A DNA stretch of 64,000 bases from Linderina pennispora (lineage: Eukaryota; Kickxellomycota; Kickxellomycetes; Kickxellales; Kickxellaceae). The notes below the pieces were generated by a model. It saw only the letters and a list, made by a program, of their open reading frames with translations. It made no database searches and was not told the DNA's origin. Position numbers and translations under genes: made by a program. This document shows positions 21,366 to 30,478 of this stretch, in pieces; the first letter of the stretch is position 1; every line of letters begins with the position of its first letter. The stretch covers positions 930,001 to 994,000 of the forward strand of contig NW_024468253.1 of NCBI RefSeq assembly GCF_002104995.1, in the 5' to 3' direction.

Positions 21366-22979
21366 ATGGCCACCTTCAACAGCATCCACGGAAAGACCTT
21401 GGAGAGAGTCCTTTTATACGCCATTAGAGGTTTCTCTACTCTCTATTCGCTTAGGAGGGAACAACTTGAATATTTTGGTCTTGCTTGGGTCTGCAGAGAA
21501 TGGCGGAGGATGCTTTTACCGAAACTCTATAAATGCGCATTCATTACTATCATGTCTACTTCATCGCCAGCCAAATCCAACATCAGGCTCATTGTAGATA
21601 ATGGTCTATCAAAGTATGCTCAACACCTTCATATTAGATGTCCGAGCAGATATATTGCCTCTGGTCATCTTATCAAACTTTTAGATGAGCGTCTATTTCA
21701 CAAAGCAAATTGGTCATCAATTTACAACCTGGGCATATACGAGAACCTACATTCTCCCTTTATAAACAGCAGAAGAAAGGTGGAAATTAGTGCTGATATG
21801 TGTGACACCGCTAACCAATACCTTCATACGTATCTACCGACCTTAACATCCATAACAATAATTCATCCACCTGGTATTTATACCACGCATCCACTGGCCA
21901 GACTTGCCAATTTGAAACTACATCAACTATCAACTCTAAATATCAGCGGAGCCTCAATTATTTTCACACACCATTCCTTCTCTAGCTCGCTTACCCACCT
22001 CACTCTTCGTTTGAGCTCAGGACAGACCACACTTCCGCACATAGCTACACGGAATCTTCGCACATTGGAGTTACTAGATATTCCTTCTAATTTCTCGTGG
22101 AGGTGCTTTTCCTTCGAGAGCAATGACTCATTCTATTTCTCAGAGCTTGAGAGTATGACGCTACGTTATTCAACCACACCAATTGATTGGAAGACAGTAA
22201 TTTCCAGCCACAGTACTACACATCCATATGCAGCAGCTTTACGGAAGATTCATATGCCGAAACTTAAGCGGTTGCTGTTGTCTGACATTCCTCCTTCAGA
22301 TACACACCTGTTCGCTCCTCTTCTTTTGCTACACCTTGATTCGCTCCATATCGTCAGTACTATTGATGTTCTTACACAAATGAACCTATGCTTTCCATTT
22401 AGCAAAGAGGTGTCAATACGCTTGAGCAACAATTCTATCGAGGATACTCAAATGTACAACACATTCACAGAGACCATATTCAGCTCATTCTCAGTTGCAA
22501 CAAAGGTTGCTTTTGAAGTTGAGCATTATATCCCAGTATCTATTAATACTGTTTGTTGGCTAGACTTGCAAAAGTTAGATATACTTGCCTTCATTTCCCG
22601 CACCACACTTTATCGGCTATTATCCCAACTACCCCTATTGGAAGAGCTACGTGTAAAGTTTATCACTACAGATGGTGAGCAATGCCAATATGATAAGCAA
22701 CATGGTATTTCACTATATTCACCAGACAACTCTATTAACTGTAATTTGCGATACCTCGAATGCTTTTACAGCACATCTCATTTCCCGCTGGTATTTGACC
22801 TTTATCCCCTCTATGAGTTTATCGCAAACGTCGTCACACTAAAAGAGGTCCGAGTTCCAGAATTTTATCTTCAAGACACCCAGGACCACTTCAATCAAGA
22901 TAGTATGCAGGAATATCCGCATATTCACAATATCCTTTTTGTTGACAGCTTCGAGAGATTCTATCGTCCACCTCAATAA
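21366..22979 (+). CDS. F-box/LRR-like protein, intact member of the duplicated pair
   Basis: A clean 537-codon frame. The first ~60 residues (MATFNSIHGKTLERVLLYAI ... LAWVCREWRRMLLPKLYK) resemble an F-box, with the conserved Trp-Arg and Pro-Leu-Tyr turn; the rest shows irregular leucine-rich segments such as LESMTLRYSTTPIDW and LPLLEELRVKFITTDGEQ. F-box proteins bring substrates to SCF ubiquitin ligases; the substrate is unknown and the motif is weak, so function is inferred. Codon use is AT-rich, unlike neighbours. AATAAA overlaps the stop codon (22975-22980), a candidate polyadenylation signal. Large lineage-specific F-box families are common in early-diverging fungi. The decayed inverted copy lies at 3370-5063. 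Confidence 0.65.
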   Translation: MATFNSIHGKTLERVLLYAIRGFSTLYSLRREQLEYFGLAWVCREWRRMLLPKLYKCAFITIMSTSSPAKSNIRLIVDNGLSKYAQHLHIRCPSRYIASGHLIKLLDERLFHKANWSSIYNLGIYENLHSPFINSRRKVEISADMCDTANQYLHTYLPTLTSITIIHPPGIYTTHPLARLANLKLHQLSTLNISGASIIFTHHSFSSSLTHLTLRLSSGQTTLPHIATRNLRTLELLDIPSNFSWRCFSFESNDSFYFSELESMTLRYSTTPIDWKTVISSHSTTHPYAAALRKIHMPKLKRLLLSDIPPSDTHLFAPLLLLHLDSLHIVSTIDVLTQMNLCFPFSKEVSIRLSNNSIEDTQMYNTFTETIFSSFSVATKVAFEVEHYIPVSINTVCWLDLQKLDILAFISRTTLYRLLSQLPLLEELRVKFITTDGEQCQYDKQHGISLYSPDNSINCNLRYLECFYSTSHFPLVFDLYPLYEFIANVVTLKEVRVPEFYLQDTQDHFNQDSMQEYPHIHNILFVDSFERFYRPPQ

Positions 22980-23440
22980 ATGTTGCAAAAATGATGTAAA
23001 TCGCACTTAGCCAGTGAAACCAGATTATATTCACAGTCTAATTTGTAAAATATTACGTTCCTGGTGACTAACAGACCCTGAACCATGACTTTCAAGTGAT
23101 TGGAATCTATATGCCATTAGCTTGGTTGCAGAATCGCGGCCTACCTTGTGTTTTAGCTATATTTCGCCATTGCAGTCAGATGTAGCCAGTATACCATACA
23201 ATGACTACATAGACTGGGACCGCGAAACAGACGAAAAGGTATTGAACATGCGGTTCTTCTGGCGACCAGCCCATCCACGCGTCTTAGCAGCGGCATAATA
23301 TCCGCCTGCAATATCAGTTGGACTGTGTGGTTCGAAATGACAGACATAATCGAGTGCCACGACTGGTGACGGTGTGTACACTGGTTGTCAGGTAGTCTGC
23401 AGTGATCCGTGCTGGTAGTGGAGATATTCCAGTAGGTGAG
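22980..23440. other. AT-rich flank of the F-box-like gene
   Basis: Up to about 23160 this flank is similar to the inverted flank at 3183-3370 of the first island (shared GGTGACTA, GCCATTAGC.TGGTTGC.GAATC blocks), which marks the duplication end. Between 23160 and 23440 no gene is supported; a short GAAATGAC...TCGAG match to VPS24 near 23335 may belong to the next feature. Confidence 0.5.
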
Positions 23441-23444
23441 CTTA

Positions 23445-23640
23445 GTCAATATCACTGAAGGCGTACTGGGGGAGATCAAGTGCAATGTGCTAAAGAATAA
23501 TATACGAGTGAGGCTATCGGTACTGCGCTCATGATGCGGTTTGTATCTCATTTTCTACAGATGTACGAGTGTATTTACTGTCGTCTATGTCTGTATTGGT
23601 GATGTTGAACTGCTGTGTACCGGCTAGGAGAGGCATTGGT
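23445..23640 (+). pseudogene. Decayed copy of the VPS24 3' end
   Basis: ACTGAAGGCGTACTGGG and AGGCTATCGGTACTGCGCTC match, with a few differences, the VPS24 segments ACGGAGGGCGTGCTGGG and AGACTATCGGCACTGCGCTC near 20955 and 21055. Similarity continues past the stop codon (CATGATG..G) into the 3' flank (TGTATTGGTGATGTTGAA versus TGTATCTGATGACATTGAA). The intervening acidic-tail region is degenerate. With the F-box-like gene between the two copies, this looks like the relic of a tandem duplication of a VPS24-tail plus F-box unit. Confidence 0.65.
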
Positions 23641-24180
23641 AATAACACTATGATTGATGTCACTATCATACGGCAGGTGCGTGAAAATGGGCGCTCTGAT
23701 CCTGCTGTAGAAAATCAGTGGACCGGACTCAACCGTCTAGCATGTGGCCTCTCCCTACTACATGCATTGGTTACATCAAACCGGTGACGAAAAGTTGCAC
23801 GTCATGAGGATGGAGCTATATGCCAAATATCCTTTGTCTTTCCTTTTCTTGGTTTCCTCTTTTGTTCAATAGCAAACCTTTTCAAAACTCAAAACCACAC
23901 TTTCCATACCGCCAAAACACGCTGAATTAATAGCCCAATTTATTGTACATTATATAGGACTCAACCTACGCAATGGGTGAAATATACTCACACAAACCAG
24001 ACGTAGTCAAGGTAACGTGTCGGTATCGGGGTGCAAAGTGCAAAAAGGAGTGGCTTTCAGGTGTGGATCATACTGATGTACTAATGGGTTTAAGCTGCGA
24101 GCCTTGCTTGTGAAGATTCCCGCTTGATAGCGCTAACCTCGCCGAGAACACTATTTCCAGATTCGAAGATAGGTGCTGGA
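23641..24180. other. AT-rich region without a gene
   Basis: No frame with family similarity on either strand. Short poly-pyrimidine stretches occur around 23830-23880. Confidence 0.4.
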
Positions 24181-24227
24181 GTCACAGCCCAGTAGTTGGA
24201 AACACCACTGTACTCGAAGGCACGGAG

Positions 24228-24551
24228 TTGCATAAGGAGGACTCTGTTGAGGAGCTCAACGGGTTGGTTCCCGGTGCGTGCACTCTGGATTGCCTGGTTG
24301 CATCAATCAAGGAAATCGATGGAAAAGGCAAGCCAGATATTGGCATCTTTCCAATGAGGTGGTGCAAGAATGAGCACGCTAGGTGGCACGACATGGCATC
24401 ACTTGTCGAACTCAAAGGAGAACGCATATCATCTACGGATATCAAAGGCCACAACCAACTTTCGACATACTGTTGCGAAATATGGTGCGATAGGAAAGTG
24501 CTGAGGGGATCTGAAGGTATACGAATTTTTAGAATAAAGTTTCTAAACTAA
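24228..24551 (+). pseudogene. Possible FunK1-type (fungal protein kinase) remnant
   Basis: A 107-codon open frame without an ATG start contains GKPDIGIFPMRWCKNEHARW followed by HDMASLVELKGERIS. The layout P-D-(hydrophobic)...W-x-D-(x5)-VE-x-K resembles the N-terminal part of the FunK1 family, which is expanded in early-diverging fungi, but no kinase core follows. The piece is short and in the AT-rich island. It could equally be an unknown gene fragment, so this is tentative. Confidence 0.3.
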
Positions 24552-25299
24552 GGAGCAAAGGGGATAAGGAAAAAGAAACCACGAACGCTGCATGTCGCCC
24601 ATTTTCACCGTTCGCTGTATGCTTAGATCTTGCGCAGCAGTAGAACAAGGGCAACATGCCATGATCATTGTCCTTCTGCACTTCTCTCTCCTATGATTAA
24701 ATAGGATCCTCCTTTCAAAACTTATAAGCTCTGCACCGTATATACCTTCAAACACACATATACACGTATCAACAAATAGTATAGATATATTATTTCTAAT
24801 ACCATGCTCGATAACCCCAAGTGCTTTGAAGTTGATTGGTGGATACTCCAACTAATCAACGGTAATAATACCCAACCAACTTCAAAACCCATAGCGCCAT
24901 CGAATATGGTAATGAAGCGAAATAGCATATGGCGATGGTATACATGTCTTGCTACATGTTTGAGTGTCGCCGAATATCCTGTCGCTAAAAAGATGTGGGA
25001 AGACTAGTAGAGAAAAAGTGTGTTGATGGCCACCCTGGTGGGTATGGTGAGAAAGGTTTGGCAGTGTTGCCTATTTATATAAAATGGACTCGAATACGAA
25101 TGTGCATGTATCCCTTTGTGATGACGAACGGGGCGTATGTGGAATTCGGATATCAGCCTCTCCAAAGCATGCTCATCCAATCCCACAAGCATGAATCCGA
25201 CCTATCAAAACCAAAACTAATTTTCCAAAGCTGATATTTTCGCTGTTGAGTAAAAAAAAATTTTTGGCTTCACGATCTCTTTTATATTTTTATTGTAAA
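24552..25299. other. AT-rich region, only short unassigned frames
   Basis: Small frames occur at 24804-25007 and 24995-25234 on the plus strand (starting MLDNPKCFEVDWWILQLING and running into AEYPVAKKMWED). They resemble nothing I recognise and may be gene debris. An A-run and T-run precede the next gene near 25250-25265. Confidence 0.35.
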
Positions 25300-25666
25300 A
25301 TGTCATCCTAAACAGTCGCTGCAAGTTCTCAATGCGCTGCTCAAAGGCAAGCCATCGAAGCAGGCACGTAAGCAAAAGACAAAGAAGAACCTGGACGCAT
25401 TTATTCGCACAGTCGCAAAGACACCAGGAACGGCGGGCAAGGTGGAGAAGGTCGAGAAGCCAAAAAAGCGGTATGACCCACAGGTGCGCCGCGAGAACAA
25501 GAAGCGGACAAATATGCAAAAGCTGGTAGTCTCAGACGAGTTTTCGCAAAAGACTCGGGCGCTGCAGGACGAGATCGTCGAACTGATGCGCGCACAGAGC
25601 GAGCATCGGGCGCCCAAGATGAAGAAGCGCAAGCCGCGGTTCTTTGACTTTGAGGACGAGGAGTAA
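25300..25666 (+). CDS. Small lysine-rich protein, probably nucleolar (unassigned)
   Basis: About 122 residues. The ATG at 25300 reads M-S-S and then meets a stop after three codons; omitting one T near 25309 continues as KQSLQVLNALLKGKPSKQAR, KKNLDAFIRTVAKTPGTAGK, YDPQVRRENKKRTNMQKLVV and KKRKPRFFDFEDEE. Composition (Lys/Arg-rich, acidic end) is like ribosome-biogenesis accessory proteins, but I cannot name a family. Its stop is 39 bp from the stop of the convergent PDK gene. Confidence 0.55.
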
Positions 25667-25705
25667 GCAAATGGGGATTCATATTTCAAATACATAGTGG
25701 AACAA

Positions 25706-27103
25706 TTATGCCAGGGGCTCTTCATTATCGCTGAGCCGTGACAGATGCAGGTAGGCGTCGGTGCCGTAGCCCTCCATGGAGATCAGCTTCAGGTCGCCGC
25801 CAAAGTACCGAGCGTACAGGCGGCTGAGTGGCAGGCCGTAGCCAAAGCCGGCCAATGGCGCCTTGAAATCCGACTGGTCAAAGTCGGGGTCAAGCATCGG
25901 CGTCTGGGCAGTCGTGTACATGTACGTCCACACCTGGTCGATGGCGCTGCGCGGGATGCCGCCGCCTTCATCAGACACCTTGATCGTGATGTCCTCGTTG
26001 CCCTCGGCAATCACGACCTTGATGGGCGGATAGCTGTCAGCCTCGTCACCGTAGAGCTCGACGACAGCGCGCAGCGAGTTTTTGAGCAGCTCAAAGACCA
26101 TGTGGTGGAGATGCGACGGGACATACATAAACTCGAGCTCCTTTGGGCAGTGCAGCTCGATCTCGGGCACGCTCATGAGCATGTAATAATCGCCGCAGAT
26201 AAAGCGGGCATTATCGATGGCCTCCTGGACAACCTCGGCGATGCGTGTCTTTGTGCAGATGATGCCGACAAAGTCTTTGTGCTTCTGCTGCTGGTTGAGC
26301 TCGATTTGCTGGCCGATCAGCATCCGGATGCCGATGCGCGAGAGGTAAAAGCGGTCCAAAAAGTGCTGCACCGGGTTGTCGATGGTTTTCCGGCCGCGCA
26401 ATTTCTTGTACTCGACCACGCCCTGGGCCAATGCGGTGACAACCGGGTCGTGCCGCCGCTTGATGGTCTCCAAGGTGCGCACAAAACTGCGGTTGTACTC
26501 GGACACTTCGACCGGCAGCTCTGTCGGCTTGACATCGTAGTGGTAGCTACTACGAGTAAATGGAAGTGGGCAATGAATCAAAACACGTAGGCGACGAGAT
26601 TGAAGGAGATAAGAAGTGTGGGATGAGAATAATGAGCGCAAAAGCCGTGTGGGAAATGTCTGCTTATCTACCTACCGGTGCTGAATCGACGGAATCCAAT
26701 GCGTCGCACTCTTTGGCTGGTCAAAGTGCGTCATATTGGGTGCGTTCCTCGGCAGCTGCCTCCACTCAGCCTCTGATTGTACTGTGGAGGCCTTGACCGC
26801 CTCTCGTATGCGCTCCGACACTTTCGGGAAGTTGATTAGCTCGTTGAACGAGTCAATGTACATGCGCTTGACGCGCAACACCGACGGCATCTGATTCAGA
26901 TCGTCCGGCAGAGAGTCAAGCTCGACAACGCGGTGGGCAAGCCGGATGGGCAGCTCGTCGTGGAGGAACTGGGCAGCGCGCAGAAGCGTGCCTTGCGACG
27001 GGTTCTGGCCAAACTCGACCATCTGGCGCAGCGAGACGCCAGTCTGCGGGAACCGCGCAAAGTGGGCAATTCTTGTGGCGAGTTCTTTTGTAATTCCGGA
27101 CAT
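25706..27103 (-). CDS. Mitochondrial pyruvate/branched-chain ketoacid dehydrogenase kinase
   Basis: Two exons, 25706-26546 and 26676-27103, give 422 residues; the 129-bp intron has GTAGGT at its 5' end and TAG at its 3' end. The N-terminal helical domain shows PQTGVSLRQMVEFGQNPSQG and FLHDELPIRLAHRVVELDSL. The GHKL ATPase domain has the N box HHMVFELLKNSLRAVVELYG, the G1 box SDEGGGIP, the G2 box GFGYGLPLSRLYARYFGGDL and GYGTDAYLHL. These kinases phosphorylate the E1-alpha subunit in the mitochondrial matrix and switch the dehydrogenase off. PDK and BCKDK are hard to separate by eye. The frame is unbroken. No strong presequence is visible after the ATG (MSGITKELATRIAHFARFPQ), although the start helix is amphipathic. 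Confidence 0.9.
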
Positions 27104-27520
27104 AGCGAGGCAAAAATAAAATAAAATAGTGGTGTACAGGTATAGAGAAGATAGAGGGAGAGAGCAGGAATGGAGGAGATAGAAAGCGGCGGATGAGAGC
27201 AGCAATTTATACGCTGATGACGAGACTGCTTTTCTGAGGCGGGCACGGCTTTATCGCTGCTGAAAATCACGTGCCGTATCTAGGCAATCGCTGGGTGGCC
27301 ATCTCGCTCTCCATGCCCGGGCACCAGCACATGCTTAGGCCGGCAATGGTCAAAACGGGAAAAAGTTCCGGACATGGAAGGGTTATCAGCACTCCGTATC
27401 CGCATATGGGCTGTTGCACGATAAGGAAATGCACGTCGTTTTGATTGCCAGCGCCTGGTGGCAAGCTGGTCTTCGGGACACTACACAGACCGGACTCGGG
27501 GCTGGGCCATTTATTGATTT
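27104..27520. promoter_or_regulatory. Upstream region of the PDK-like gene
   Basis: The 417-bp gap contains the PDK 5' flank and Med18 3' flank. A minus-strand TATAAA-like element (plus-strand TTTATA near 27208) lies about 105 bp above the PDK start. Confidence 0.4.
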
Positions 27521-28210
27521 TTAGCTGTACGGAATCTTGTTCTGGAGGTAGATGTGGTCGACCACCAGCAGCTCGACGTAGTCTTCCAGCAGCGCCTTGA
27601 CTTCGTCCAATTGCTCGCACATGCGCGGCACCTGCTCCTGGCCCACGGCGTCGGCAATAATCTGCACCAGCCAGTTCCTCGACTCGTCCATGGGCACAGC
27701 CGACTGGATGTCGCCCTTGACAGGCAGGGCCAGAATCCGGCTAACAATGATCTTGAATGTGTTCCGGTACAGCACCCAGTACCCGGACCGGACATACTCG
27801 GAGTGGAACTTGTAGCCGAGCAGACTGGCAAACTGCGCGGCGTTGTCCGAATCCACCTGCGCGTAGATTGCCGGCCGCACAGTTGCCCCGCGGCTCGACC
27901 GCGGCTCAGGGTGGCCATACAGCACAACCGAGCTGCGGGCCAGCGAGTCATTCAGGGGGTCGGACGGGTCGCGCTCGATGCGGAGACGCAGCATCACGTC
28001 TTCTTTGCGCAGCGGGCCGACCGGTGTCTCGATGCACGGAATGCAGCTAATTTCGTGGTACAGCTCTTTGTGCGTCGCGTTTGTGTCGCCGCAGAGCGCC
28101 TCGAGCCGCGTGCGCAACAGTGGTTCGCGGTCCGTGGCGACCAGGCCGTGGAGGCAGCACTCGTAGTGCGTCGGCTGCGTGGTCCCAGTGGGCTTTTTCA
28201 AGGTGGCCAT
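27521..28210 (-). CDS. MED18: Mediator head subunit Med18
   Basis: An intact 229-codon frame beginning MATLKKPTGTTQPTHYECCL. The pattern YECCLHGLV...LLRTRLEALCGDTNATH, then RPAIYAQVDSDNAAQFASLL, GYKFHSEYVRSGYWVLYRNT and FKIIVSRILALPVKGD follows the Med18 beta-barrel layout (human Med18: LLxGSVLD...GFRMDHEFVAKGHLFRKGIMKI, only the alignment pattern is used here). Med18 binds Med20 to form the movable jaw of the Mediator head. A candidate Med11 gene lies at 1631-2812, but there is no sign of coordinated layout. It is divergent from the LOG gene. Confidence 0.82.
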   Translation of the reverse strand: MATLKKPTGTTQPTHYECCLHGLVATDREPLLRTRLEALCGDTNATHKELYHEISCIPCIETPVGPLRKEDVMLRLRIERDPSDPLNDSLARSSVVLYGHPEPRSSRGATVRPAIYAQVDSDNAAQFASLLGYKFHSEYVRSGYWVLYRNTFKIIVSRILALPVKGDIQSAVPMDESRNWLVQIIADAVGQEQVPRMCEQLDEVKALLEDYVELLVVDHIYLQNKIPYS

Positions 28211-28734
28211 GTGAGTGATGCTGTGGGCGAGGAAACGAGCTGAGTTGTCTTGGAAATGAGCTGGCACAGTGGCGTGCCGATCCCACGCTTACTTCATATT
28301 CTCAGTGCCACGCGTAATTACTATGGTGATTGTAGCGAAATGCTGCCCGCGGTATCTGCAGGCTCCTCTTCTCTGCCCAGCGTGCCCAAATTACTCGGGG
28401 ACACATAACATGGGTGTCTCTGAGGCACACTGGGGCATGTCAGTATGTGCATGGCTAGCATGAGCGCATGCAGACGTTGAAACGGCGGGCTGGTCATCTG
28501 GCGCTTCGCCCTGGCACCCCACCAATCACTCGGAAATGCGTGAGGAGATGGCTGCTCCAAGTGCAAATCTTTGATGGCACATCGCTTCTCTGTCGTACAA
28601 GACGGTCAGAGTGTCCGCTGTTTGGTCATCAGCGCCGCCCCAACTGCAGAGCTCTATAAAGGACTCCACGGAACTGCGGCCGATACCCTAGCACACTTCA
28701 GTTCTCTAAACCCTGCCAACTACTCTGAATAGCC
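28211..28734. promoter_or_regulatory. Divergent promoter of MED18 and LOG
   Basis: 524 bp between the start codons, with no supported gene inside. A TATAAA at 28655-28660 lies 75 bp before the LOG ATG. Confidence 0.5.
28655..28660 (+). promoter_or_regulatory. TATA box of the LOG gene
   Basis: TATAAA in GAGCTCTATAAAGGACTCC, 75 bp upstream of the ATG, is a good position for a fungal core promoter. Confidence 0.5.
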
Positions 28735-29328
28735 ATGACCTCCAGCAACCTCGTATGTGTTTTCTGTGCCTCGCACGACAGCCCCGACGCCTCCTACAAC
28801 GAGGTGGCGAACCAGCTGGGCGAGCTCCTGGCCAAGTCGAGCTACGGTCTGGTTTACGGTGGCGGCGGCCGTGGGCTGATGGGCCGTGTGGCGCGCTCGG
28901 TCAGCTCCAACAAGGGCGATGTCCTGGGGATTATCCCGCGCGCATTGACCCGCCTCGAGGGCTGCTCTGAGGTCGGCCGCACAATCACCGTCGACAGCAT
29001 GCACGAGCGCAAGTCGCTGATGAACGAGCACGCGATGGCATTCATCTCGCTGCCCGGCGGATTCGGCACCATGGAGGAGCTGCTGGAGATTACGACGTGG
29101 TCGCAGCTGTCGATTCACTCCAAGCCGGTGATCGTATTGAACACCAATGGCTTCTACGACGCCTTGAAGGAGTTCATCAACAAGGCGGTTGAGGCTGGGT
29201 TCGTGCAGAAGGAGAACCGCGACATCATCAAGTTCGTTGACACGCCCGAGGAGGCGATCCAGGCGATCAAGGAGTACAAGGCGCCAAACACGCGCTATGG
29301 CCTGAACTGGGGCAAGGAGCAGGTGTGA
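28735..29328 (+). CDS. LOG: LOG-family cytokinin riboside monophosphate phosphoribohydrolase
   Basis: An intact 197-codon frame. LOG enzymes cleave cytokinin (or AMP-like) riboside 5'-monophosphates to the free base and ribose 5-phosphate. Visible motifs: VCVFCASHDSPDASY, GLVYGGGGRGLMGRVARSVS, MHERKSLMNEHAMAFISLPG and the signature PGGFGTMEELLEITTWSQLS (PGGxGTxxE with the catalytic Glu; the Arg of HERK is the other catalytic residue). Length matches the family. Fungal LOG proteins may make cytokinins or clean nucleotide pools; the substrate cannot be told from sequence. Its stop is 13 bp from the stop of the convergent MSP1 gene. Confidence 0.92.
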   Translation: MTSSNLVCVFCASHDSPDASYNEVANQLGELLAKSSYGLVYGGGGRGLMGRVARSVSSNKGDVLGIIPRALTRLEGCSEVGRTITVDSMHERKSLMNEHAMAFISLPGGFGTMEELLEITTWSQLSIHSKPVIVLNTNGFYDALKEFINKAVEAGFVQKENRDIIKFVDTPEEAIQAIKEYKAPNTRYGLNWGKEQV

Positions 29329-29341
29329 TTACATTAGCATT

Positions 29342-30478
29342 TTAATCCATTTCATCTTCGATAATGCCCTTGAAGTGCTCGCTGAGATTGTATGCTTGGC
29401 CGAGCGAATTGATGTGCACCCGGGTTGGAATGTCAAAGTCGTCGACCCGCAGCGGCCGTAGCTTAATGTCTGGCTTCTCCGGCACCGCTACCTCGCCGCC
29501 CACCTGCTGCCGGCTGTCCTCCTTGTACCTCTGGAGCTCGACGGGGTTCGACCTGATGTACTCTCGCAGCGGCTTGATTGCGGCATTCCGGCACATCTCC
29601 TTCAGGTCGCTGCCCGACATGCCCTTGGTGGCCGAAACAAGCTCCTTCAGCGCAAAGCCCTTTTCCAGCTGGACGTCCTTGAGCATGATCTGGAGAATCT
29701 GCTTCCTTTGCTGTGCAACTGGCGGCTTAATGTAGAATTGCTTCGGCATGCGGCGCAGAATCGCCGCGTCGATGTCGTTGGGCCGGTTGGTAGCGCCCAA
29801 CACCACCACACGCGAGCCCTCTGCGGATGTCAGGCCGTCCCAGAGCGTCATGAACTCGGCCTTCATGGTCGAGCTGACCTCATGCTCGGTCGACGCCCGT
29901 GTCCTGAGGAACGCGTCGATCTCGTCAATGAATATGATCGCAGGCTGAAGTTTCTCCGCCAGCGAGAAGACTGCGCGCACAAGGCGATTCGACTCGCCAA
30001 ACCACTTGTCCTGGAGCGTCGACAGATGCAGGTTGATAAACACTGCGCCCGACTCGCGCGCCAGCGCCTTCGCCATCATGGTCTTGCCACAGCCTGGCGG
30101 GCCATACAGCAGGATGCCCTTGGGAGAGCCCAGCAGGCCCGAGGGGCTCGTGAACAGCTCAGGGTGGTTGAGCGGGTAGATAACCGACTCGTTGAGGTCC
30201 TGGATGATATCGTCGAGGCCGCCAATCTGGCTAAAGGACACGGGCACGTCGTCGGGCAGAATCACCTCGCCCATGATTGTACTTTCATACTCGTTGAGCT
30301 TGAGCCCTGAGAGGTTGAGTTTCTTCGCTACCGCCTTGCCCCGCTCCTTCTGTCCCTGGTTCTCGGCTGCTCCGCCGCGCGAATTCGACAGCAGGTACCG
30401 GATTCCGTAGTATGCCAGCACCTGCGTCGCCACAATGTACACTGTGTCAATGAGGATTTTGCGCGTCTGGGGCTGCAT
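29342..30478 (-). CDS. MSP1: AAA ATPase Msp1/ATAD1, outer mitochondrial membrane extractase
   Basis: An intact 378-codon frame. An N-terminal membrane anchor (TVYIVATQVLAYYGIRYLL) is followed by a linker with LNEYESTIMGEVILPDD, and the AAA core: SFSQIGGLDDIIQDLNESVI, Walker A GPPGCGKT, pore loop KWFGESN, Walker B IIFIDEID, sensor/arginine-finger region LGATNRPNDIDAAILRRMPK. Msp1 pulls mislocalised tail-anchored proteins out of the outer mitochondrial and peroxisomal membranes. The FTSPSGLL and KQFYIKPP segments are characteristic of the Msp1 branch. The frame also opens upstream to 30565, but the start at 30478 places the anchor at the N-terminus. Confidence 0.93.
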   Translation of the reverse strand: MQPQTRKILIDTVYIVATQVLAYYGIRYLLSNSRGGAAENQGQKERGKAVAKKLNLSGLKLNEYESTIMGEVILPDDVPVSFSQIGGLDDIIQDLNESVIYPLNHPELFTSPSGLLGSPKGILLYGPPGCGKTMMAKALARESGAVFINLHLSTLQDKWFGESNRLVRAVFSLAEKLQPAIIFIDEIDAFLRTRASTEHEVSSTMKAEFMTLWDGLTSAEGSRVVVLGATNRPNDIDAAILRRMPKQFYIKPPVAQQRKQILQIMLKDVQLEKGFALKELVSATKGMSGSDLKEMCRNAAIKPLREYIRSNPVELQRYKEDSRQQVGGEVAVPEKPDIKLRPLRVDDFDIPTRVHINSLGQAYNLSEHFKGIIEDEMD

